Below are positions 1 to 8,239 of a stretch of DNA of 64,000 nucleotides, in pieces. The position numbers were made by a program, and so were the translations under genes. The number at the start of each line of letters is the position of its first letter. The first letter of the stretch is position 1. The notes beneath the pieces are model-generated. The model did not search any database and was not told where the DNA came from. It was given only the letters and a program-made list of their open reading frames with translations. Origin of the DNA: BPIH01 sp042408535 (GTDB lineage Bacteria; Chloroflexota; Limnocylindria; Limnocylindrales; CSP1-4); NCBI GenBank assembly GCA_042408535.1, contig JBHORA010000079.1, positions 1-64,000 on the forward strand, in the 5' to 3' direction.

Positions 1-288
1 GATCTCGTCGAGGGCTTCGTCGATCCGCGCCAAGGTCCGCCGACGGCGCTCCTTGGCGAGCTCGCGGCGGCGCTCGAGGTCCGGGTGGTGGAGCTCGTCG
101 TCGCTCGGCTCGGGCTCGACGGCGACCTCCTCGATCTCGGCCCGGAGGGCGGCGATCCGGTCCCGGATGTCGGTATCGCAGAGCCGCTCGAACTCGGGCT
201 CCAGGGCGTTCGTCCGCTCGACGTAGGGCCAGAGCCGCTTGAGCTCGCGTTCGTTCGAATCGACGAAGCGGGTCAGGAAGGAAAGCAT
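1..288 (-). CDS. secA: Protein translocase ATPase SecA, N-terminal fragment
   Basis: Only the first 96 codons lie in the window; the gene runs off the left edge. SecA is the motor ATPase that drives unfolded preproteins through the SecYEG channel. The start reads MLSFLTRFVDSNERELKRLW and is followed by NALEPEFERL, the signature opening of SecA (a short helix that binds lipid and SecY, then the first segment of nucleotide-binding domain 1). The Walker motifs lie beyond the edge. The ATG at 288 is the only sensible start, and a -10-like hexamer lies nine bases upstream of it. The gene has the same strand as the gyrase operon but is separated from hepT by about 217 bases with its own promoter signal, so it is probably a separate transcript. 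Confidence 0.9.
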   Translation of the reverse strand, partial: MLSFLTRFVDSNERELKRLWPYVERTNALEPEFERLCDTDIRDRIAALRAEIEEVAVEPEPSDDELHHPDLERRRELAKERRRRTLARIDEALDEI

Positions 289-297
289 CGCCCTGGC

Positions 298-303
298 AGT
301 ATA
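298..303 (-). promoter_or_regulatory. -10 element of secA, possibly leaderless
   Basis: On the minus strand the hexamer TATACT ends nine bases before the secA ATG. A start site 6-8 bases below a -10 box would fall at or within a few bases of the ATG, so the mRNA may have no leader. No clear -35 box is visible. The same arrangement recurs at three other genes in the window. Confidence 0.5.
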
Positions 304-392
304 GGCCCCGCTCGTCGACGGCCCCTTCGGGTCAGGGCTCCGGCCGGGGCGCCGCGCTGCCGGTCGCACGGTCGGGATGGTCATCGCCCGGC

Positions 393-429
393 GCCCGGGA
401 CACCCGGCCCGCCGCCCGGGACACCCGGC
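393..429. repeat. Tandem duplication, two 16-base copies at period 21
   Basis: GCCCGGGACACCCGGC occurs at 393-408 and again at 414-429, in the spacer between secA and hepT. It is one of many short tandem duplications of unrelated sequence in this window. Confidence 0.75.
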
Positions 430-505
430 TGGCCGTCCGGACCCGGCCCGCCGCGGCGGCTGGTCCCCGACCAGAACCGAGCGCCACCGAGCGCCGGCTT
501 CCGGT

Positions 506-937
506 TCAGGTTCCCGTTTCGGTCCGCTCGAGCCAGCTCGTGAGCGAGCCTGCCAGCTCGGCGAGGTCGTCGAGGCGGCCGAGGCTGGCCCAGATCCGCT
601 CCGGGTCGATCTCCAGGTAGGCGTGGACGAGGATGTTGCGCAGTCCGGCCGCGAGCGCCAGCCGTGCTGCCAGGGGCGTGCTCAAGACGCCTCGCCGGCC
701 GAGGAGCTCGAACACCTCGCGATACGTCTGCGGTGTGTCTCCGAAATGCTCGACCAGGACCTGGTGGCCGGCGTCGATGGCGGCCTGGATGGCGACCTGC
801 AGGTGCCGCTCCGCCTCGGCTTGCAGATGCGCATCGGCGAGGAAGCGATGGCGACCGGCCTCAGCGATCTCGCGGAGGGCGGTCAGCCGCTGGTCGAGGC
901 TCCGCAGCCGAAGGTCGAAGGTCTCACGATCGACCAA
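506..937 (-). CDS. hepT: HepT-like HEPN toxin RNase
   Basis: This 143-residue all-helical protein matches the HepT/DUF86 family. HepT toxins are dimeric RNases whose active site is the R-x4-H-x-Y motif. Here it reads RNILVHAY with Arg100, His105 and Tyr107, so the catalytic set is intact. In studied systems the partner MntA AMPylates a tyrosine near this motif to silence the toxin; Tyr107 is the obvious candidate. The gene overlaps the end of mntA by 14 bases and lies downstream of it, so the antitoxin is made first and the pair is translationally coupled. It is the last gene of the gyrase-prs operon. The family call is firm; toxicity here is inferred. Confidence 0.85.
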   Translation of the reverse strand: MVDRETFDLRLRSLDQRLTALREIAEAGRHRFLADAHLQAEAERHLQVAIQAAIDAGHQVLVEHFGDTPQTYREVFELLGRRGVLSTPLAARLALAAGLRNILVHAYLEIDPERIWASLGRLDDLAELAGSLTSWLERTETGT

Positions 938-1499
938 AGGAGCCCTCCTCCAGCCGACGCCGGAGCGCCTGGCGGGCCCGCCGGCGAAGCGGTTCGGTGT
1001 CGAGGTACTCGCCCACGGCTCGGATCCGGTGCCGGACCCTCAATGCCTCGTCCCGTGAGAGGATGAGCTGCCCGTCGCGGATGACGCGATAGGCGAGGGC
1101 GGGCGGCGCTTCGTCGAGGAGGACAACGTCGACGGCGTCGCAGCCGAGGGCGTCGATGACGGCCCCGGTCAGCTCCAGCTGAAGGGTGAGGCGATCCCCG
1201 GCCCGGGCGGGATCGACGACGACGGCGACGTCGACGTCGGAGAGCGCCGAGGTGGACGCTCTGGCCTGAGACCCGAAGAGGTAGGCGACGGCGACGGCGT
1301 CGTGGCGTTCGAGGACCCTCCGAAGGGTCGCGACGAGATCCGGGCGGCCGTCCGACCGGATCGCTCGGTCGGCGGCGGCCGCCCGCGTCCCAGGCTTCCC
1401 CGTCCGAGTCTCGCCCTCCGGCGGCTCCCCCGTCCGAGTCTCGCCCTCCGGCGGCTGCCTCGCCCCCGTCGATCCCGCGGGCTGCGGGCCCTCGCCCAC
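924..1499 (-). CDS. mntA: MntA-like nucleotidyltransferase antitoxin
   Basis: This is a minimal nucleotidyltransferase (MNT) of the pol-beta fold. The metal-binding signature G-S-x10-D-x-D is exact: Gly76-Ser77, then Asp88 and Asp90. MntA proteins transfer AMP from ATP onto the HEPN toxin HepT. A third acidic residue probably sits in the DVVLLDEAP strand. The domain proper starts near residue 53. The first 50 residues are a low-complexity tail with PPEGETRTG twice, created by a 30-base tandem duplication. The start is a GTG at 1499, four bases after the preceding small gene, so the true protein may start later if that tail is not translated. It pairs with the overlapping hepT. Confidence 0.83.
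   Translation of the reverse strand: MGEGPQPAGSTGARQPPEGETRTGEPPEGETRTGKPGTRAAAADRAIRSDGRPDLVATLRRVLERHDAVAVAYLFGSQARASTSALSDVDVAVVVDPARAGDRLTLQLELTGAVIDALGCDAVDVVLLDEAPPALAYRVIRDGQLILSRDEALRVRHRIRAVGEYLDTEPLRRRARQALRRRLEEGSFGRS
1397..1456. repeat. 30-base tandem duplication inside mntA
   Basis: Two copies at period 30 (29 bases identical) lie within the mntA N-terminal tail and give PPEGETRTG twice. The period is a multiple of three, so the frame is kept. Confidence 0.85.
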
Positions 1500-1503
1500 C
1501 GCG

Positions 1504-1755
1504 TCAGCCCCAGAACCCGGACCCGTGGCCGACGACGAGGAGGACGAAGGTGAGGACGGCGAGGGCGAGCCAGAAGAGAACCGAAACCCGGCTCGGTGTC
1601 GGCCAGGCCTCGGGGTTCTCGAGCTTCGGTAAGCGGCGGCCGGGGAGCGAGGCGCCCCAACGGCGCGACCGGAGCTGACGCTGCCAGTTCTCTTCGATGA
1701 CCGGGCGGGGCCCGAGGCCGCCGCGGCGATCGGGTCGGTGGAGTTGGAGGCTCAT
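1504..1755 (-). CDS. Small single-pass membrane protein, unknown function
   Basis: This 83-residue protein has a basic, Arg/Pro-rich N-terminal half and one hydrophobic helix near residues 57-76, followed by a short Gly-rich end. I do not recognise the family. Its ATG overlaps the prs stop in an ATGA junction, and its stop lies four bases before mntA, which supports a real, co-translated gene. The positive-inside rule would place the N-terminus in the cytoplasm. Its location between prs and the toxin-antitoxin pair does not by itself indicate a role in either. Confidence 0.6.
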   Translation of the reverse strand: MSLQLHRPDRRGGLGPRPVIEENWQRQLRSRRWGASLPGRRLPKLENPEAWPTPSRVSVLFWLALAVLTFVLLVVGHGSGFWG

Positions 1756-2837
1756 CGATCTCCCTGTGCCGTAGAGCTCACTTCGAGGGGTTCCGCCGCG
1801 GAGGCGGCGCCGGTCTGGTCCTCCTCGCCCCGGACATCGAGCTTCCGGGCCACGCCGTCCTCCCAGAGGAGGAGCTCCTGGGTGAAGGAAATCTCGCTGC
1901 TGAAGAGGGCGCCGACGGACTCGCCACGATGGATCCGTTTGATCGCCTCACCGATGAGGGGAGCGACGGAGATCGTCGTGATCTTCGGCAGCCGCTTCGA
2001 TGGCGGGAGCGGGATCGTGTCGGTGAGGACGACCTCGGTGACGTTGGCGGCCTGGATCCGCTCGATCGCCGGATCGGAGAGGACGCCGTGGGTGGCGCAG
2101 GCGAAGATCCGCTTCGCCCCCTCGCGCTCAAGGGCGCGGACGGTCTCGAGGAGGGTCCCGGCAGTATCGATCTCGTCGTCGACGATGATCGCCTGGCGGT
2201 CGCGGACCTCGCCGATGACATTCAGGAGCTCGGCGCGGTCAAGGTTGCCGATCCGCCGCTTTTCGATGATGGCGAGGGGCGCGTCGAGGAGTTCGGCGAA
2301 GGTCCGGGCTCGCTTGGCGAAGCCGAGGTCGGTGACGACGACGAGGTCCTCGAGGTGCTTCTGCCGGAAGTAGTTCGAGAGGAGGTGGACGGCCGTGAGC
2401 TCGTCCACGGGGATGCTGAAGAAGCCCTGGATCTGGCCCTGGTGGAGGTCCATCGTCAGGAGGCGATCGGCCCCCGCCACGGTGATCATGTCGGCGACGA
2501 GCCGGGCCGTGATCGGCACCCTCGGCTGATCCTTCTTGTCCGATCGCCCGTAGGCGTAGTAGGGGACGACGGCGGTGATCCGCCCGGCCGAGGCGCGCTT
2601 GAAGGCGTCGATCATGATGAGGAGCTCCATGATCGACTGGTTTACCGGGCGGCAGGTCGGTTGAACGAGAAAGATGTCCTTTTCGCGGACGTTGTCGAGG
2701 ATGCGGACGAAGATGTTCTCGTTGGCGAACTGGAAGACCTCGGCCCGGCCTGGCTGGACGCCGAGGTAGGCGCAGATCTTCCGGGCGAGCTCCGGGTTGG
2801 CGTTGCCGTGATAGATCTCGAACTGGTCCGCGTACAT
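1752..2837 (-). CDS. prs: Ribose-phosphate pyrophosphokinase
   Basis: Prs makes PRPP from ribose 5-phosphate and ATP, feeding nucleotide, His and Trp synthesis. Clear class I motifs are present: DLHQGQIQGFF (Asp130, His132) for divalent metal and ATP, and the PRPP-binding loop VDDEIDTAGT at 219-228. From the ATG at 2837 the protein has 361 residues, about 45 more than usual, because of an acidic C-terminal tail. A GTG at 2894 overlapping the gyrA stop (GTGA) would add 19 residues; I prefer the ATG because family homology begins with YADQFEIYHGN. It follows gyrA directly in the operon and overlaps the next small gene by four bases. Confidence 0.93.
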   Translation of the reverse strand: MYADQFEIYHGNANPELARKICAYLGVQPGRAEVFQFANENIFVRILDNVREKDIFLVQPTCRPVNQSIMELLIMIDAFKRASAGRITAVVPYYAYGRSDKKDQPRVPITARLVADMITVAGADRLLTMDLHQGQIQGFFSIPVDELTAVHLLSNYFRQKHLEDLVVVTDLGFAKRARTFAELLDAPLAIIEKRRIGNLDRAELLNVIGEVRDRQAIIVDDEIDTAGTLLETVRALEREGAKRIFACATHGVLSDPAIERIQAANVTEVVLTDTIPLPPSKRLPKITTISVAPLIGEAIKRIHRGESVGALFSSEISFTQELLLWEDGVARKLDVRGEEDQTGAASAAEPLEVSSTAQGDR

Positions 2838-2890
2838 CGTCGTCTCCCGAACGGCGAGCGCCGCCCGCGGGGTCGGACGGACCGAGCGGC

Positions 2891-5488
2891 TCACCGGCCG
2901 GCCCGGCCGCGCCCGTTGACCGAGTTCTGGCCCCTTCCGGTGCCGTCCGGCTCCGGTCCGTCCCCTTCGGCGCCGCCATTGTCGCCGATGGCTCGGCGAG
3001 CCGCCAGTCCCGGCCGGAAGGCCGCGATCCCGACGACCCGGTCGCCCTCGTTCAAGCGCATGACGATGACCCCGCGGGCTGCCGGTGAGTACCGGTTGAT
3101 CGTCGCCAGCTGGGTCCGGACGACCTGCCCGGCGGCACTGATGAGGAGGAGCTCCTCGTCGGCCTCGGTGACCTGCTGGACGGCGGCAACCCGACCGGTC
3201 TTGCGCCCCTCGAGGGCGATGAGCTGGACCCCCTGGCCGCCGCGATGCTTGCGTCGGAACTCGCGGAGGGCGACCCGCTTGCCGTAGCCGGTCTCGGTGA
3301 GGACGAGGAGGTCGGCGTCGGGGGCGACGACGGACATCGAGACGACCTCGTCGTTCGCCCTGGCGAGGCGGATCCCGATGACGCCCGCGGCATCTCGGCC
3401 CATCGGCCGGACCTCTGTCTCCGCGAAGCGTGCGAGCTTCCCGAGAGCGGTGGCGAGGATGATGTCGTCGTGGCCGGTCGAGACGTCGACCCAGGCGAGC
3501 TCGTCGTCAGGGGCGATGGTGATGGCCCGGATCCCGGTCGACCGGACTCGTTCGAACTGTTCGAGGGGCGTCTTCTTGATCATGCCTCGCCGGGTGGCGA
3601 GGACGAGGTACCGACGCTCCTCGAAGTCGGGGAGGGTGATCGTCGCCACCGGGACCTCGCCCGCCTCGACCTGGACGCCGGGCAGGTTGACGATCGGCAG
3701 TCCCTTCGCCTGGCGGGAGGCGTCGGGGATCTGGTGGACCTTGGCCGAAAAGACCCGGCCGCGGTTCGTGAAGAAGAGGGCCCAATCGTGGGTGTTGGCG
3801 ACGAGGAGGTGCTCGACGGCGTCCTCCTCGCGGGTGACGTGGCCAATGATGCCCTTGCCGCCCCGATGCTGGCGCCGGTAGGCAGCCAGGGGTTGGCGCT
3901 TGATGTAGCCCCGCCGGGAGATCGTGATGACGACGTCCTCGTCGGCGATGAGGTCTTCGTCCGTCATCTCGCGGGTTGCCGAGTCCTCGACGCGGGTTCG
4001 TCGCTCGCCAGCGTACTTTCGCTTCAGCTCGAGGAGCTCGTCCTTGATGATCTGGAGAACGCGGGCTGGGTTGGCGAGGATGTCCTCGAGCTCGGCGATG
4101 AGCTGGATGACGGCGAGGTACTCGTCCTCGATCTTTTGGCGTTCGAGGGCGGCGAGGCGGGCGAGGCGCATGTCGAGGATCGCCTGGGCTTGTGCCTCGG
4201 TGAGCCCGAAGCGACTCATGAGGTTGGCCCGGGCCGTCTCGACGTCGGCCGATTCGCGAATCGTCTTGATGACGGCATCGAGGTGGTCGAGGGCGATCTT
4301 CAAGCCCTCCAGGATGTGGGCCCTGGCCCTCGCCTTCTCGAGGTCGAACTCGGTCCGGCGCCGCACGACCCCCCGCCGGTAGTCGATGTAGTGCTGGAGG
4401 ACCGCCTTCAGGGGCAACGTCTGCGGCTGCCCGTCGACAAGGGCGAGGATGTGCATGTTGAAGGCGAGCTGCATCGGGGTGTGCTTGAAGAGGTTGTTCA
4501 GCACCTTGTGCGGGTTGGCGTCCCGCTTCACCTCGATGTAGATCCGCATCCCGTCGCGGTCCGACTCGTCTCGCAGCTCGGCGATGCCGTCGATCCGCTT
4601 TTCGCGGACGAGGTCAGCGATCTTCTCCAGGAGGGCGGCCTTGTTCACCTGATAGGGCAGCTCGGAGACGATGATCGCGATCCGGTCGTGACGAGTCTCC
4701 TCGAAGGCGACCTTGGCCCGCATGATGATTCGCCCGTGGCCGTGGGCGTACATCTCCCGGATGGCGTCGAAGGTCTCCTGCTGGCCGGTGAGCGGGTTCC
4801 GGCGGGTGTCGTAGCGAAAGATCGTCCCTCCGGTCGGGAAGTCGGGGCCCTTGACGTGGTTGCAGAGGTCGTCGGAGGTGATGTCCGGGTCGTCGATGAG
4901 GGCGATCGTGGCGTCGACGATCTCGCCGAGGTGGTGGGGTGGGATGTTCGTCGCCATCCCGACGGCGATCCCGGAGCTGCCGTTGACGAGGAGGTTCGGG
5001 AGCTTCGCCGGGAGGACGACCGGCTCCTTCTGAGTGCCGTCGTAGTTGTCGACGAAGTCGACGGTCTCGCGGTCGATGTCAGCGAGCATCTCGGCGGCGA
5101 TCGCCGTCAGGCGAGCCTCGGTATAGCGCATCGCCGCCGGGGAATCGCCGTCGATGGACCCGAAGTTGCCCTGGCCGTCGACGAGCGGGTAGCGCATCGA
5201 GAAGTCCTGGGCGAGGCGGACGAGGGCGTCATAGAGGGCCACGTCGCCATGGGGGTGGTACTTACCCATGACCTCGCCGACGATGGCGGCGCACTTTCGG
5301 TACGAGCTCGTCGCCGAAAGGCCCATCTCGCCCATCGTGTAGAGGATCCGGCGGTGGACGGGTTTCAGCCCGTCGCGAACGTCTGGCAGGGCGCGGGCGA
5401 CGATGACGCTCATGGCGTAGTCGAGGTAGGAAACTCGCATCTCCTCCTCGATCCGCACGGCGCGAACGTTCACCTGTTCCTCGGCCAT
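2891..5488 (-). CDS. gyrA: DNA gyrase subunit A
   Basis: GyrA is the DNA breakage-reunion subunit of gyrase, which with GyrB introduces negative supercoils. At 865 residues it is full length. The catalytic Tyr122 lies in AMRYTEARLT. The GyrA box that allows DNA wrapping reads QHRGGKG at 540-546 (usually QRRGGKG), which separates it from ParC. The quinolone pocket aligns residue for residue with E. coli: GDVALYD has Val83 where E. coli has Ser83, while Asp87 is kept. The C-terminal beta-pinwheel is followed by a short Gly/Arg-rich tail. It is co-oriented with gyrB, with a thioesterase gene between them, and prs follows. Confidence 0.97.
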   Translation of the reverse strand: MAEEQVNVRAVRIEEEMRVSYLDYAMSVIVARALPDVRDGLKPVHRRILYTMGEMGLSATSSYRKCAAIVGEVMGKYHPHGDVALYDALVRLAQDFSMRYPLVDGQGNFGSIDGDSPAAMRYTEARLTAIAAEMLADIDRETVDFVDNYDGTQKEPVVLPAKLPNLLVNGSSGIAVGMATNIPPHHLGEIVDATIALIDDPDITSDDLCNHVKGPDFPTGGTIFRYDTRRNPLTGQQETFDAIREMYAHGHGRIIMRAKVAFEETRHDRIAIIVSELPYQVNKAALLEKIADLVREKRIDGIAELRDESDRDGMRIYIEVKRDANPHKVLNNLFKHTPMQLAFNMHILALVDGQPQTLPLKAVLQHYIDYRRGVVRRRTEFDLEKARARAHILEGLKIALDHLDAVIKTIRESADVETARANLMSRFGLTEAQAQAILDMRLARLAALERQKIEDEYLAVIQLIAELEDILANPARVLQIIKDELLELKRKYAGERRTRVEDSATREMTDEDLIADEDVVITISRRGYIKRQPLAAYRRQHRGGKGIIGHVTREEDAVEHLLVANTHDWALFFTNRGRVFSAKVHQIPDASRQAKGLPIVNLPGVQVEAGEVPVATITLPDFEERRYLVLATRRGMIKKTPLEQFERVRSTGIRAITIAPDDELAWVDVSTGHDDIILATALGKLARFAETEVRPMGRDAAGVIGIRLARANDEVVSMSVVAPDADLLVLTETGYGKRVALREFRRKHRGGQGVQLIALEGRKTGRVAAVQQVTEADEELLLISAAGQVVRTQLATINRYSPAARGVIVMRLNEGDRVVGIAAFRPGLAARRAIGDNGGAEGDGPEPDGTGRGQNSVNGRGRAGR

Positions 5489-5565
5489 CGGATCAGCGCC
5501 TCCTCACGGCGCTCGGTGCCCGTGGCGTCGGCACGGGGTGGGTCGGGTGTCCGCTCACCGCCGAG

Positions 5566-6243
5566 TCACCTCCCAGGACGCTCGGAGGGGTCTGCCGAGC
5601 CACGTTCGACACCTCGGCCGCCGTCGGCGATGCCGTCGGCGACCCGTTCGCGTCCAGGCGCCATCGAAGCGACAACGTCGATCCCTGCGTCCGGTTCGGG
5701 TTCGGGTACGAGCCGGAAGCGATAGCGCTCTCGAAATTCCCGCTGCCGGTCCTCGGGAGCCGGGAGGTAGGCGGCCTCGGCAGTGGCGAGAACGAGGCCG
5801 GTCCCCGGCTCGACGACGCGGCCAGCCGTCCGAACAAGCCGTCTTCCCGCCTCGACGACCCAGCCTTCGGCCCGGATCTGCCGGCCGATCGGGACCGGGC
5901 GCCGGAAGGCGACGTTCAGGCGGGCGGTCAGACCCCACATCTCGCGCTCGACGAGGGACCAGGCCATGACCTCGTCGAGGATCGTGCTGACGATTCCCCC
6001 GTGGGCGATGCCTTGCCAGCCCTCGAAGCGCCGGTCGAGCACGAGTTCCGTCCAGCACCTCGTCCCGTGCTGACCCCTCCCCTCTCCCTCCAGGCCCGCG
6101 ATGCTCACGTGGAGGGTGAGCTGGAGACCGTGCTCGTTCAAGGTTCCGCAGGCGAAGCAGTGGTGCGGAGCGAGCTCGAGGCGACGCCCGGCGATGCGAA
6201 CATTGGCGGCCCTGGGCGCCGCGACGGGCGCGGAGTCAGACAT
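5566..6243 (-). CDS. PaaI/YbgC-type hotdog thioesterase-like protein
   Basis: The 225-residue protein has a 4HBT hotdog domain over roughly residues 25-165. It starts with HHCFACGTLNEHGLQL, a form common in PaaI-like thioesterases. The helix motif GIAHGGIVSTILDE supplies the usual HGG turn and an acidic residue expected in catalysis on acyl-CoA. The substrate is unknown. The last 60 residues are charged and disordered-looking. The start overlaps the gyrB stop by eight bases and the gyrA start is 77 bases downstream, so the gene is embedded in the gyrase operon. It could equally be a non-catalytic acyl-binding relative. Confidence 0.8.
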   Translation of the reverse strand: MSDSAPVAAPRAANVRIAGRRLELAPHHCFACGTLNEHGLQLTLHVSIAGLEGEGRGQHGTRCWTELVLDRRFEGWQGIAHGGIVSTILDEVMAWSLVEREMWGLTARLNVAFRRPVPIGRQIRAEGWVVEAGRRLVRTAGRVVEPGTGLVLATAEAAYLPAPEDRQREFRERYRFRLVPEPEPDAGIDVVASMAPGRERVADGIADGGRGVERGSADPSERPGR

Positions 6244-8239
6244 CGAGGTTCCGGACCTTCCGGGCTTCCGCCTTGATGAAGTCCTTCCGCGGCTCGACGC
6301 GCTCCCCCATGAGCATCGTAAAGATCCGGTCCGCCTCGGCGGCGTCCTCGATCTCGGCCCGAAGGAGAGTCCGGGTCTCCGGGTTCATCGTCGTCTCCCA
6401 GAGCTGCTCGGCGTTCATCTCGCCGAGGCCCTTGAAGCGCTGGACGGTGACGTTCTTCGTCCCGAGCTCCTTGATGATCTGGTCCCGCTCTCGCTCCGTC
6501 TGGGCGTACCGGGTGACCTTGCCGGTGCTGATCCGGTACAGCGGCGGCTGGGCGATGTAGAGGTAGCCGTGCTCGATGACCTCGCGCATGTGCCGGAAGA
6601 AGAAGGTGAGGAGGAGGGTCCGGATGTGGGCTCCGTCGACGTCTGCGTCGGTCATGATGATGATCCGGTGGTAGCGGAGCTTCGAGATGTCGAAGCCCTC
6701 GCCGATGCCCGCCCCGAGGGCGATGATGAGGGGCTTGACGTTCTCGCTGGCGAGGATCCTGTCGAGGCGGGCCTTCTCGACGTTCAGGAGCTTACCGCGG
6801 AGCGGAAGCACGGCCTGGAAGCGGCGGTCCCGACCCTGCTTCGCCGAACCACCGGCTGAGTCGCCCTCGACGATGTAGAGCTCGCTGCGGGCTGGGTCCC
6901 GCTCCTGGCAGTCGGCGAGCTTCCCGGGCAGCGAGAGCCCTTCGAGGGCCCCCTTCCGGATGACGAGGTCGCGTGCCCGCCGGGCCGCCTCACGCGCCCG
7001 AGCGGCGGTCAGACACTTCTCGACGATCCGGCGGCCATCGGCGGGGTTCTCCTCGAGGTAGGTGCCGAGGGCGTCGGCGACGGCTGCCTCGACCTGCCCG
7101 GCCACCTCGGCGTTGCCGAGTTTCGCCTTCGTCTGGCCCTCGAATTGGGGCTCGGTGAGCTTGACGCTGATGACCGCGGTGAGGCCTTCGCGGACGTCGT
7201 CGCCGGTGAGGTTCCCGTCGCTGTCTTTCAGGAGGCCGCTCCGGCGGGCCCAGTCGTTCAGGGAGCGGGTGAGGGCCCGTCGGAAGCCGGTGACATGGGT
7301 GCCACCGTCGACGGTGTTGATGTTGTTGGCGAAGGCGAGGAGCGTCTCGGTGTATGAGTCGTTGTACTGGATGGCGACCTCGATCGTCGTCGTGCCCTCC
7401 CGTCGCTCGACGTAGATCGGCTGGCCGTGGAGGGGCTCCTTGTTCCGGTTCAGGTAGCGGACGAACGAGACAAGGCCGCCTTCGAAGTAGAAGGAACGCT
7501 CCCGATCGGACCGCTCGTCGACGAGGGTGATCCAGATCCCCTTCGTGAGGTAAGCCGATTCGCGGAGCCGCTGGGCGATCGTCTCGAAGGAGTAGTCGAT
7601 CTCGGCGAAGACGTCAGGGTCGGCCCGAAAGGCCGTCCGAGTTCCCCGTCGATCGCCCTGCGGGCCGATCTTCGTGACCGGCATCGTCGGGTGCCCGCGG
7701 ACGTACTCCTGGGCCCAGATGCCGCCGTCACGAGCCGACTCGACCCGAAGCCACTCGGAGAGCGCGTTGACGACGCTCACGCCGACGCCGTGGAGGCCAC
7801 CGGAGACCTTGTAACCACCGCCTCCGAACTTGCCGCCGGCGTGGAGGACGGTGTGGACGACCTCGAGAGCGTCCTTGCCGGTCGGGTGCGGCCCGACCGG
7901 AACGCCGCGGCCATCGTCCTCGACGATGACCGTGTTGTCCTTGGCGATGGTGACCCGGATCGTCGTCGCGTAGCCGGCCATCGCCTCGTCGATGGAGTTG
8001 TCGACGACCTCCCAGACGAGATGGTGGAGCCCCCGGCTGTCGGTCGAGCCGACATACATGCCGGGCCGGCGGCGAACAGCCTCCAGGCCCTCGAGGACCT
8101 GGATGCTCTTGGCGTCGTAGGTTTCGGCAGCCGAGCCGCGGCGTCTGGCCCGAGCAGCTCCCGGCGGGGCGACACCGTCTCCGTTCCGCGGCACCTCGCT
8201 GATCGGCGCGAGCCGCCCACGGTCGGCCGTCTCGGTCAC
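6236..8239 (-). CDS. gyrB: DNA gyrase subunit B
   Basis: GyrB hydrolyses ATP to drive strand passage with GyrA. The GHKL ATPase motifs are present (EVVDNSIDEAMAG, DDGRGVPVG, GLHGVGVSVVNALS). The Toprim domain has EGDSAGG and TDADVDGAHI for Mg binding. At 667 residues it is the short form, without the extra Toprim insert of enteric GyrB. The first 40 residues are a variable tail. The start overlaps the parB stop by four bases (ATGA), and the stop overlaps the thioesterase start, so segregation and supercoiling genes are translationally linked here. Confidence 0.97.
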   Translation of the reverse strand: MTETADRGRLAPISEVPRNGDGVAPPGAARARRRGSAAETYDAKSIQVLEGLEAVRRRPGMYVGSTDSRGLHHLVWEVVDNSIDEAMAGYATTIRVTIAKDNTVIVEDDGRGVPVGPHPTGKDALEVVHTVLHAGGKFGGGGYKVSGGLHGVGVSVVNALSEWLRVESARDGGIWAQEYVRGHPTMPVTKIGPQGDRRGTRTAFRADPDVFAEIDYSFETIAQRLRESAYLTKGIWITLVDERSDRERSFYFEGGLVSFVRYLNRNKEPLHGQPIYVERREGTTTIEVAIQYNDSYTETLLAFANNINTVDGGTHVTGFRRALTRSLNDWARRSGLLKDSDGNLTGDDVREGLTAVISVKLTEPQFEGQTKAKLGNAEVAGQVEAAVADALGTYLEENPADGRRIVEKCLTAARAREAARRARDLVIRKGALEGLSLPGKLADCQERDPARSELYIVEGDSAGGSAKQGRDRRFQAVLPLRGKLLNVEKARLDRILASENVKPLIIALGAGIGEGFDISKLRYHRIIIMTDADVDGAHIRTLLLTFFFRHMREVIEHGYLYIAQPPLYRISTGKVTRYAQTERERDQIIKELGTKNVTVQRFKGLGEMNAEQLWETTMNPETRTLLRAEIEDAAEADRIFTMLMGERVEPRKDFIKAEARKVRNLDV

